Assembly: GCA_002715465.1 (NCBI GenBank)
Contig: PAYY01000013.1
Coordinates: 49,860 to 113,859, forward strand
Reading direction: 5' to 3'
Origin: Fidelibacterota bacterium
Lineage (GTDB): Bacteria > Marinisomatota > Marinisomatia > Marinisomatales > S15-B10
DNA: 64,000 nucleotides
The notes beneath the pieces were generated by a model. The model searched no databases, was not told the DNA's origin, and worked only from the letters and a program-made list of their open reading frames with translations. Shown one piece after another: positions 46,475-54,127 of this stretch (position 1 is the stretch's first letter; every line of letters begins with the position of its first letter). The position numbers and the translations under genes are program-made.

Positions 46475-46831
46475 TTAAATCAAAAGTTCCAAAACTTTTT
46501 CAGGAGGACGTCCTATAATTGCTTTATTGTCAACTACTACAATAGGTCTTTCAATAAGTTTTGGATACTTTGCCATTGCTTTTAATAAAACATTGTCATT
46601 CTCTAAATTATCTTTTAATGCTAATTCTTTAAAAATAGGCTCAGATCTTCGGATAAACTTTTTTGGTTTAAGGGACATTTTTTTACTTAAAGAAAGCAAT
46701 TTTTTTTCATTAAGAGGATAATTTATATATTCAATTATATTTAGTTTAATTCCCTTGTTACTTAGAAGCAGCACGGCTTCTCTACTTTTACGTCAACGAG
46801 GATTATGGTAAATAGTAATATTTGTTTTCAT
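46475..46831 (-). CDS. ArsC-family (YfgD-like) reductase, probable selenoprotein with in-frame TGA
   Basis: Starting from the ATG at 46831, codon 13 is TGA (46793-46795) in the context YHNPR-TGA-RKSREA. ArsC/YfgD relatives read YHNPRCSKSRE there, so TGA replaces the catalytic cysteine. Downstream the 118-residue protein is intact to TAA, including ERPIVVV and GRPPEKVLELL, typical ArsC C-terminal motifs. A perfect hairpin right after the TGA fits a bacterial SECIS element. ArsC-type enzymes reduce arsenate with glutathione/glutaredoxin; YfgD-type relatives are poorly characterised. Without Sec insertion only an inactive fragment, from GTG at 46774, would be made. A sequencing error is the main alternative. 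Confidence 0.85.
46764..46781 (-). promoter_or_regulatory. Putative bacterial SECIS hairpin
   Basis: On the minus strand, AGAAGC and GCTTCT pair perfectly (6 bp) around the loop CGTGCT, which has G at the second position. The loop begins 17 bases after the UGA of the ArsC-like gene. Bacterial SECIS elements lie inside the coding region just after UGA, with the apical loop about 16-37 bases away and a G among its first loop bases, so both criteria are met. SelB binding is inferred. Confidence 0.7.
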
Positions 46832-46897
46832 TGTTTTATCTAATTTTTAAACAAAAATTTACCTAATTCATACTATCATTGCGATATGTATATATGA

Positions 46898-46928
46898 TTG
46901 ATTTAGAATCAACTTTGAAGTAACTTTC
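46898..46928 (+). promoter_or_regulatory. Candidate Bacteroidetes-type promoter for the mre operon
   Basis: TTG (46898-46900), 20 bases, TAACTTTC (46921-46928), close to the -33 TTTG and -7 TAnnTTTG boxes of Bacteroidetes. It would give a leader of about 45 bases containing GAGGAG (46946-46951). The gap is divergent with the ArsC-like gene, so a promoter must lie nearby, but single matches of this kind are weak evidence in AT-rich DNA. Confidence 0.3.
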
Positions 46929-46979
46929 TTTCTCTGCATTAATCCGAGGAGACTTTAAAAAAAATTTTTGCAAACAAAT

Positions 46980-48008
46980 ATGAATATAATTAAGAATGGT
47001 ATTAGTTCTGCGGGCTGGGTTTCAGGCGACATTGCTATTGATCTTGGTACAGCAAATACTTTGATTTGGGTTAGGACTAAGGGAATAATAATTAATGAGC
47101 CATCAATTATTGCACGTGATATAAATAACGGCTCAGTTCTTGCTGTAGGTAAGGAAGCTAGTGCAATGGTTGGGAAGACTCATAAAGGTATAGAAACAAT
47201 AAGGCCATTACGTGATGGGGTTATTGCTGATTTTGAAGCAACAGATGGTATGTTATTAGGTTTTGTAAAAAAAATAAATTTTAGTCCTATTGCGAGGTTT
47301 AAAATGGTTATTTGCGTCCCTAGTGGGGTTACAGCTGTAGAACGAAAAGCTGTACGTGATTCAGCGGAGCGTGCAAATGGTCGAGAAGTCTATCTTGTTG
47401 AAGAGCCAGTTGCTGCTGCAATTGGTATTGGAATTGATATATCTAAACCTGTGGGAAATATGATAGTAGATATAGGGGGAGGGACATCTGAAATTGCTGT
47501 TATTGCTTTAAACGGTGTAGTTACTAAAGAGACAATAAAAGTAGCCGGAAGAGAAATGGATGGTGCTATTGTTCAATGGTTTAGGAATGAACATAAATTA
47601 GATGTGGGTGAGCCAACAGCTGAAAAAATAAAGAAAGAAGTAGGTACAGCAATGCGAATGGATCAAATTCCTATCCGTGTAAAAGGTCGCGACCTTGTAT
47701 CAGGTATTCCAAAAACAGTTGAAGTTTCATCTGATGAAATAAGACAAGCACTGAAGGATTCTGTAACCCAGATTGTTGATGCAATTAAACGTGCCTTAGA
47801 AAAAACTCCTCCAGAATTAGCAGTAGATATATTGGATAGAGGTATAATTTTGACAGGAGGAGGTTCACAACTAAAGGGTCTTGATCAAAATATTCGTGAA
47901 AGGACAAATTTGCCAGCAAATGTATCTGAAAGGCCCCTTACTGATGTAGTTAGGGGAACAGGAATGGTTCTTTCAGAAATTAAAAGATATACTGATGTTC
48001 TTATGTAG
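46980..48008 (+). CDS. mreB: Rod shape-determining actin homologue MreB
   Basis: Bacterial actin that organises lateral wall synthesis in rod-shaped cells. ATP-binding motifs: DIAIDLGTANTLIWV, PSGVTAVERKAVRDSA, VEEPVAAAIGIG, DIGGGTSEIAVI and ILTGGGSQLKGL. ATG at 46980 gives a usual-length protein (342 residues); TTG at 46968 adds four residues and is closer to the GAGGAG at 46946-46951, so the exact start is uncertain. It is the first gene of mreB-mreC-mreD-mrdA-rodA. Confidence 0.96.
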   Translation: MNIIKNGISSAGWVSGDIAIDLGTANTLIWVRTKGIIINEPSIIARDINNGSVLAVGKEASAMVGKTHKGIETIRPLRDGVIADFEATDGMLLGFVKKINFSPIARFKMVICVPSGVTAVERKAVRDSAERANGREVYLVEEPVAAAIGIGIDISKPVGNMIVDIGGGTSEIAVIALNGVVTKETIKVAGREMDGAIVQWFRNEHKLDVGEPTAEKIKKEVGTAMRMDQIPIRVKGRDLVSGIPKTVEVSSDEIRQALKDSVTQIVDAIKRALEKTPPELAVDILDRGIILTGGGSQLKGLDQNIRERTNLPANVSERPLTDVVRGTGMVLSEIKRYTDVLM

Positions 48009-48014
48009 CAGTTG

Positions 48015-48806
48015 ATGAGAAAAATTATTGGATTCATATTCGATAATCGCGATTGGTTTTCACTGCTATGCGCTATATTTTTTTCTTTAATTATTCTTAA
48101 TAATAACAATTCCCATAATATTCAATTAATTAGAGGGAAAACAAATTCAGTTTTTTCAGTTTTTTTTATTCCTGGGAATTGGTTAAAAGATTTAGGGACA
48201 CTTAAATCTGAGAATGATAATCTAAAAAATAAAATTCTTCAACTTTCTCTTTTTAACTCGGAGTTATTGCGTTATAAAAATGAAAATGAAGAACTTCGTG
48301 AAATGTTAGATTATAAGAATAACACAGAGCTTTCAATTATCCCTGGTAAAGTAACTAGCAGGGGTCTTTCTCCTTTATTAACAGCAATTACAATTGATGT
48401 TGGCCCTGGGTATAATTTAATGCCAAATATGCCTATTGTGAATGTTGAAGGAATTGTAGGAAAAACAATTTCAGTTACCTCTCAAACAGCTCTTGTTCAG
48501 TTGTTAACAGATTATAGTTTTCGTTTAAGTGTAAAACTTCAAGAAACTGAAACTATTGGGATTTTACGTTGGCGGAAAGGTGATATTTTTGAAGTATGGG
48601 AAATACCACGTGCTTCTAATGTTAACATAGGTGACAGGATAGTTACTTCTGGTTACAGTGATATATTTCCCTCTGATCTTCCTGTTGGAAAAGTAATTAA
48701 AATTATTGACCGTCCTGAGATGCTTCATAAAATAGCTATTGGATCAGCTTATGTTGATTTCAATAGTTTGGGACATGTTTTTGTTATAAAGGATTATAAT
48801 GAATAA
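48015..48806 (+). CDS. mreC: Rod shape-determining protein MreC
   Basis: Periplasmic scaffold of the elongasome that activates PBP2. One N-terminal membrane helix (about 15-30), a coiled-coil segment (about 60-100, LKSENDNLKNKILQL), then the beta-barrel-like MreC domain with PGKVTSRGLSPLLTAITIDVG and LLTDYSFRLSVKL. Length 263 is normal. A TTG just before the ATG at 48015 is a possible extra codon. It is 6 bases after mreB and overlaps mreD by 8 bases. Confidence 0.94.
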   Translation: MRKIIGFIFDNRDWFSLLCAIFFSLIILNNNNSHNIQLIRGKTNSVFSVFFIPGNWLKDLGTLKSENDNLKNKILQLSLFNSELLRYKNENEELREMLDYKNNTELSIIPGKVTSRGLSPLLTAITIDVGPGYNLMPNMPIVNVEGIVGKTISVTSQTALVQLLTDYSFRLSVKLQETETIGILRWRKGDIFEVWEIPRASNVNIGDRIVTSGYSDIFPSDLPVGKVIKIIDRPEMLHKIAIGSAYVDFNSLGHVFVIKDYNE

Positions 48807-49284
48807 GATAGTTACTATTTGTCTTATTGGTATTGCAACATTATTAATTCAGATTTTACTAAGTGATTTTCTATTAATCAAAGGTGTTCGTCCTGATTTT
48901 ATGCTTATTTTAATCATATATATATCTTTTCAATTTGGCAGTCTTCATGGTGTGATTATTGGTTTCAGTTTAGGTTTTGTTGAGGACCTGATAAGTGCTG
49001 GGTCATTATTGGGCTTATCGCCACTAACTAAATCAATTTCAGGATTCTTGATTGGTAAACTACAAGGAAAATATCATATAATGAGTCCTATCACTTTTCA
49101 CTGCTCTTGGCTTATTATATTATTGCTTCATTTTTTCATTTATATATTCTTTAATTATCAACATCTGTTAGAATCAAATTCTTTGGCTTTTTGGCTGACC
49201 TATTTATATACAACAATTTATACTCTTGTATTTTTCCTGATTATTCAATCAATCAAACCTATTACTTCTTTAAGTTCTAATTAA
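48799..49284 (+). CDS. mreD: Rod shape-determining membrane protein MreD
   Basis: Small (161-residue) integral membrane protein of the elongasome with about five hydrophobic segments. GVRPDFMLILIIYISFQFG and GFSLGFVEDLISAGSLLGLS are the conserved MreD stretches. Sequence conservation in this family is low, so position between mreC and the PBP2 gene is strong support. It overlaps mreC by 8 bases. Confidence 0.9.
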   Translation: MNKIVTICLIGIATLLIQILLSDFLLIKGVRPDFMLILIIYISFQFGSLHGVIIGFSLGFVEDLISAGSLLGLSPLTKSISGFLIGKLQGKYHIMSPITFHCSWLIILLLHFFIYIFFNYQHLLESNSLAFWLTYLYTTIYTLVFFLIIQSIKPITSLSSN

Positions 49285-49297
49285 GATTTAAAAGTTT

Positions 49298-51055
49298 ATG
49301 TTAAAAACGGAAATATATATCCCTGTAAGAAGAAGAGATATTGCATTTGGGGTGGTATTATCTCTTTTTATAATCCTAATCGTACGATTTTATTATCTGC
49401 AAATTTATAAATACGAACAATATTCTGCTGTTGCTGAAGCAAACAGGATTAGAATGATATCAAGTCCAGCTCCTAGAGGGAATATTGTTGATCGAAATGG
49501 TAAAATTATTGCTGCTAATACATCTATCTATGCAGTATCTGTAATACGGGATGAATTAATTGATGAAGATGTTCAATTAAATATGATTGCCAAGTATCTT
49601 AATCGAGGTGAGGAAACTCTTAAGAACAATTTAGATAAATATTTTCAAGGCCGATTTCTTCCAGCATTAATAGCTCGCAATGTTTCTATAAGTGAAATTA
49701 GTTTGATTGAAGAGCATAACAATGAATTGCCAGGAGTCATATCAACAAAACTCCCAATACGTTTTTATCCTAATAAAAAAATAAGAGCATCGCACATTCT
49801 AGGGTATCTAAGAGAAATAAATTCTATTGATATTATTAATACTAGAGGTAGAAACTATTCCTTGGGTGATTACCATGGATATCAAGGAATAGAAAAATAT
49901 TATGAAGAATATCTTAAAGGAGTTAAGGGAGTTGAATATCGACAAGTTGATGCTCTTGGAAGGGAAGTAGGAGAGATTGTAAGCAAACAACCAATTCTTG
50001 CAAAGCCAGGGAACAAATTGATTTTGACAATTGACTCTTCACTTCAAGAATTGATTGAATCATTGCTAAATGAACATAAGGGTGCTGCAGTAATAATGAA
50101 TGCTAATTCAGGAGAAATATTAGCAATTGCAAGCAAACCAGATTTTGATTTAACTGACTTCACTGCTGGAATGGGTTCAAAAAAATGGAAATCTTATTCA
50201 ATGGATCCAGATAGACCACTATTTAATAGATCTGTACTAGGCCTTTATCCTCCAGGATCTTCAATGAAATTAGTAACAGCAATAGCGGTTCTACAAAGAG
50301 GTAGGGCAGAAAAAAATTTGGTTGCTGATTGCAATGGAAATTATGAATTTGGCGACAGAACTTTTGGTTGTTGGAAAGAGGATGGTCATGGCAGGGTTAA
50401 TCTATCGCGAGCTATTATTGAATCTTGCAACATTTACTTTTATCAAGTTGTTCAAAAGTTAGATATTGATACACTAGCTAAATTTGCTAAACTATTTGGT
50501 TTTGGAAAATTTACTGGAATAGATCTACCAGAAGAAAACTCTGGCCTTTTTGCTGATCGTAACTATATGAACAAAAAATATGGTAGATGGGGATGGGCTA
50601 AAGGATCTCTCCTTCATCTTTCAATTGGTCAAGGTGATGTTTTAGTTACCCCACTTCAGATGGCAAGTTTTATATCAACAATTGCAACCAAAGGTAATGT
50701 AGTTATACCAAGATTAAGAATGGGGATTGAAAAAGTAAATTCGATGAATGTTCAACTAAACTCTAGTACTTGGGATAAAATACATGATATGATGTATGAT
50801 GTTGTAAATGATGTTAAAGGGACAGCGTATGATTCTCATCTAGCTAGATCTAAAATAAAAGTTTATGGCAAAACAGGTACAGCTGAAAATCCACATGGTG
50901 ATCCTCATGCATGGTTTGTTGGGTTTGCGAAAGATAATAATGAGATAATATCTATATCAATTGTTATAGAAAATGGAGGCACTGGAGGTTCTACTGCCGC
51001 TCCAATCGCTTCTAAAATTATTAAGAATTACTTTGATCTAAAACCACTAAACTAA
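49298..51055 (+). CDS. mrdA: Penicillin-binding protein 2 (elongasome transpeptidase)
   Basis: Peptidoglycan DD-transpeptidase for cell elongation. One N-terminal membrane helix (about 14-35), a dimerisation domain with PAPRGNIVDRNGKIIA, then the transpeptidase domain: SxxK at Ser321-Lys324 (PPGSSMK), SxN at Ser376-Asn378 (ESCN) and KTGT at 525-528. Length 585 fits class B PBPs. It precedes rodA by 6 bases; PBP2 and RodA form a single synthase complex. Confidence 0.95.
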   Translation: MLKTEIYIPVRRRDIAFGVVLSLFIILIVRFYYLQIYKYEQYSAVAEANRIRMISSPAPRGNIVDRNGKIIAANTSIYAVSVIRDELIDEDVQLNMIAKYLNRGEETLKNNLDKYFQGRFLPALIARNVSISEISLIEEHNNELPGVISTKLPIRFYPNKKIRASHILGYLREINSIDIINTRGRNYSLGDYHGYQGIEKYYEEYLKGVKGVEYRQVDALGREVGEIVSKQPILAKPGNKLILTIDSSLQELIESLLNEHKGAAVIMNANSGEILAIASKPDFDLTDFTAGMGSKKWKSYSMDPDRPLFNRSVLGLYPPGSSMKLVTAIAVLQRGRAEKNLVADCNGNYEFGDRTFGCWKEDGHGRVNLSRAIIESCNIYFYQVVQKLDIDTLAKFAKLFGFGKFTGIDLPEENSGLFADRNYMNKKYGRWGWAKGSLLHLSIGQGDVLVTPLQMASFISTIATKGNVVIPRLRMGIEKVNSMNVQLNSSTWDKIHDMMYDVVNDVKGTAYDSHLARSKIKVYGKTGTAENPHGDPHAWFVGFAKDNNEIISISIVIENGGTGGSTAAPIASKIIKNYFDLKPLN

Positions 51056-51061
51056 AGGCCC

Positions 51062-52282
51062 ATGAACTTTTTTAATAAACTTAGAGAAGCCCCTATACAT
51101 TGGCTTATTGTTTCTATAATTTTAAATATATTTGGACTTATTGCTCTTTTCAGCATATCGAGCGGTGCTGACCAATTATCTTATTCATCAAGATTTTTCA
51201 AATTCTTATTTTGGTTTGGGCCAGCCCTTGGAGGTTTTTTGTTGTTTTTTATTATACCTAAACGGTTTATTCATGAGTATGCATATGTTGCTTTAGCTAT
51301 TTCGATAATAGCTCTTTTTCTCCCTTATTTGGCTAAACCAATTGCCGGGACATATCGCTGGATATCTTTTGGTGGGATAAGTTTTCAACCCGCTGAAATC
51401 CTAAAATGGGTAATGGTAATTACATTGGCAAGATACCTTTCAGATAATCGACTTCAATTGAAAAAGTTTTTCTCATTATTTCCTCCAATATTACTTGTTC
51501 TTTTTCCAGCAATTTTTATTGCAAAACAGCCAGATTTAGGGTCGGCTGTTATTTTAGTCACTCCTGTAATTCCTTTATTATACTGGGTCGGTGCAAGGCC
51601 TCTTCACATATTATTATTAACAGCACCAATAATTAGTATAATTACCGCCTTCAATTATTATTCTTTCACATGTTGGATTTTATTTATTGGAGTTATTTTA
51701 TATCTTTCAAAGAGTAGCCTTCGTGTTATTGTTTTGAACTTTTTTGGAAATATTTCACTTGGTCTATTTACTCCTATTCTTTGGAATAGTCTTCATAATT
51801 ACCAGAAAGAAAGGATTCTTGTTTTGCTTGATGTTTCTAGAGATCCACTTGGGGCAGCATATCAAGTCATTCAATCTCAGACAGCTATTGGTTCTGGTGG
51901 GCTATGGGGAAAGGGTTTTGGTAGAGGTACTCAAACGCACTTAAAGTTTTTGCCAGAGCAAGAAACGGATTTCATTTTTTCAGTTATTGGAGAAGAATTT
52001 GGGTTTTTTATGGTAATTACAATTCTTTCTCTTTTTGCAATTTTAGTTCTTGATATGATTCATCGTTCTTACAAACTATCAGAACGTTTTCCTAGTTTAG
52101 TACTTTTTGGAATTGCTATTATTTTTATTTCACATATTTTTGTAAATGTTGGAATGACTGTTAATCTACTTCCTGTTAAGGGATTACCTTTACCATTCCT
52201 TAGCTATGGAGGTACTTTTTTGGTGTCTTGTTATGCAATGCTCGGCCTTGCTATGAATATGAGTGTTGAATCAGAACCTTAG
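51062..52282 (+). CDS. rodA: Peptidoglycan glycosyltransferase RodA
   Basis: SEDS-family glycan polymerase paired with PBP2. 406 residues with about ten hydrophobic segments. TYRWISFGGISFQPAEILKW, KQPDLGSAVILV, FLPEQETDFIFSVIGEEFG and KGLPLPFLSYGGTFL are the FtsW/RodA landmarks, including the catalytic-Asp loop (QETDFIF). The mre-mrdA context identifies it as RodA rather than FtsW. A ribosome-binding-like AAAGG precedes the ATG. Confidence 0.95.
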   Translation: MNFFNKLREAPIHWLIVSIILNIFGLIALFSISSGADQLSYSSRFFKFLFWFGPALGGFLLFFIIPKRFIHEYAYVALAISIIALFLPYLAKPIAGTYRWISFGGISFQPAEILKWVMVITLARYLSDNRLQLKKFFSLFPPILLVLFPAIFIAKQPDLGSAVILVTPVIPLLYWVGARPLHILLLTAPIISIITAFNYYSFTCWILFIGVILYLSKSSLRVIVLNFFGNISLGLFTPILWNSLHNYQKERILVLLDVSRDPLGAAYQVIQSQTAIGSGGLWGKGFGRGTQTHLKFLPEQETDFIFSVIGEEFGFFMVITILSLFAILVLDMIHRSYKLSERFPSLVLFGIAIIFISHIFVNVGMTVNLLPVKGLPLPFLSYGGTFLVSCYAMLGLAMNMSVESEP

Positions 52283-52412
52283 AGAATAGTTTAGCAGTTA
52301 TAATTCTTAATTTTGTAATAGTAAACAAGATTGTTTAAATAGGACATTAAGCTTAAATTACGACTATTATTAGGTTGATTCCTTAAAGATCACCTTTATA
52401 AAATCCGAGGTA

Positions 52413-53216
52413 ATGAACCGTAAATTTAATTTTGCCGCTCTTTTCATTAATGTTGCTTGTGCAGTATTAATATCTTTTTTTTCTTTTTTGAATGGTCAGT
52501 CTGCAACAAATAAAAATATAAATGAAAAAATTGAGATCCTTGAAACTCAAGTAAATCAGATATTAGGTATTGTAATTCCTGATGTTGAAAACGCAATGAA
52601 GAGTATGGTTCGTGCAAAGTCCCAATCAGATAGCACTACTCTCCTTATAATAAATAGAATAAATACTTTACAAAACACTATAAGAACTTTAGAAACAAAG
52701 GCTGCTTATACTGACAGTATTAATTTTCAATTATTGCAACAGCTTATGATGATAGAGAATAAAATAGTAACATTGACTCGAAGTTTTAATGAACTCTATG
52801 ATTTAAAAACAGGTGCAATTGATACTAGTCCAATGAAGATGAGCGGTGACAATTTCAAGAAAAGTTACATTAATGCTTTAAGTACTTATAATGATGGAAA
52901 TTATGAGTTGGCTATTAAGTTTTTTGGAGAACTTGTTTCTGGGGATCAAAACCATAAGCTAGCGGATAACTGTCAATATTGGCTTGGAGAATCTTTTTAT
53001 GCTTTAAAAAACTACAAGCGTGCAATTTTAGAATTCGAAAAAGTTTTTCAGTTTAAAGAACAAGATAAATGGGATGATGCCCAGTTAAAGCTAGGTATCT
53101 GTTTCCAAAAAATAGGAAATTTTGATAAAGCAAGATCTGAGTTTCAAAAATTGGTTGATCACTATCCAGGAAGCGAATATTACCAACGTGCTCAACAATA
53201 TCTGCGTCAATTGTAA
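52413..53216 (+). CDS. CpoB/YbgF-like TPR protein
   Basis: 267 residues. A signal peptide (cleavage near FLNGQ, residue about 29) precedes a coiled-coil stretch (about 35-125) and three tetratricopeptide repeats (about 147-267: YINALSTYNDGNYELAIKFF, AIEF-like RAILEFEKVFQF, ARSEFQKLVDHYPGS). This is the layout of CpoB/YbgF, a periplasmic partner of the Tol-Pal system and PBPs. No tol-pal genes are in view, so this name is by architecture, not context. A ribosome-binding site GAGG sits only 2 bases before the ATG. Confidence 0.82.
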   Translation: MNRKFNFAALFINVACAVLISFFSFLNGQSATNKNINEKIEILETQVNQILGIVIPDVENAMKSMVRAKSQSDSTTLLIINRINTLQNTIRTLETKAAYTDSINFQLLQQLMMIENKIVTLTRSFNELYDLKTGAIDTSPMKMSGDNFKKSYINALSTYNDGNYELAIKFFGELVSGDQNHKLADNCQYWLGESFYALKNYKRAILEFEKVFQFKEQDKWDDAQLKLGICFQKIGNFDKARSEFQKLVDHYPGSEYYQRAQQYLRQL

Positions 53217-53257
53217 CTAATTAATTTTCTAATTACTTCCTTTTGGAGATTCACTAG

Positions 53258-54097
53258 ATGAAAATATATTTTTTAGCATCCGAGATTACACCCTTTTCAC
53301 AAATATCATTTCTCGCAAATTTTTGTCGTATGGTTCCAATTAAACTGCAACAATATGACCATGATATTAGATTAACTTCTCCAAAATATGGTTATATTAG
53401 TGAGAGAAAATATACTCTTAGAGAAGTTATTCGCCTAAGAGAAATACCCTCAGAAATTGGAGGTAAAACAGAGATTGCCTCAGCAAAGTCAGCTTTTATA
53501 CCTAAGACTAGAGTGCAAGTCTATTTTATGGAACATATTGATTGGTTTCAGCCTTTAACTACTCTCTTATATAAAGCAAAAAATGGAAGACCTCTACCAG
53601 ATAACGATGACCGTTTTGCTTTTTATAGTAAAATTTCTTTAGAAATGCTTATTAATCTTTTCTGGTCGCCAGATGTGATAATTTGTAATGATTGGCAATC
53701 ATCTTATGTACCTTTATTGTATAAAGAATTATTTGCAAGTAAGGATTTTTATAAAGATATAAAGACTGTTCAATTGATTCACTCTATAGATGATTATGCA
53801 AAAGTTTCTTTTGATTCTTATAAAAAAGTAGGTGTTAATCCTCCTAAAGAATTTAAGGATAAAGAACTTAATTCACTTGCCATTGCATCAAAAACTGCTG
53901 ATCTTGTTATTACAGTCGATAGTCCTAATTCAAAGCCATCAAAGGAAATTTTGACTAATTCAGATTTTAAACCTCATATTGGAGTAATAAAGAAAAAACT
54001 TGAAAAGGTAACTCTTAAAAGTGAAGATAATGATTCTTGTTATGATGTGGCTGATGATATCAATAAGGTGCTTCTCGATTATTTTGGCTCATCTTGA
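53258..54097 (+). CDS. Short glycogen/starch-synthase-like protein (GT5 N-terminal domain only)
   Basis: 279 residues resembling only the N-terminal (starch synthase catalytic, GT5) half of glycogen synthase: MKIYFLASEITPFSQ, DIRLTSPKYGYISERKYTL, PDNDDRFAFYSKISLEML and SPDVIICNDWQSSYVPLLYK. The ADP-glucose-binding KTGGL motif is missing (the matching position reads NFCRMVP) and the GT-B C-terminal half is absent. A similar short family is widespread in Bacteroidetes and annotated as glycogen synthase, but catalysis by this form alone is doubtful. It could be a regulatory or carbohydrate-binding relic. A GGAG lies 11 bases upstream. Confidence 0.82.
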   Translation: MKIYFLASEITPFSQISFLANFCRMVPIKLQQYDHDIRLTSPKYGYISERKYTLREVIRLREIPSEIGGKTEIASAKSAFIPKTRVQVYFMEHIDWFQPLTTLLYKAKNGRPLPDNDDRFAFYSKISLEMLINLFWSPDVIICNDWQSSYVPLLYKELFASKDFYKDIKTVQLIHSIDDYAKVSFDSYKKVGVNPPKEFKDKELNSLAIASKTADLVITVDSPNSKPSKEILTNSDFKPHIGVIKKKLEKVTLKSEDNDSCYDVADDINKVLLDYFGSS

Positions 54098-54127
54098 GTC
54101 ATTTTCATTTCTTTTACTTTATTAGTT

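Noticed and set aside
46475..46774. Short ArsC C-terminal fragment as a separate gene from GTG 46774
   Set aside because: It lacks the catalytic N-terminus; the frame upstream of the TGA restores the complete ArsC N-terminus, so the full Sec-containing gene is a better explanation.
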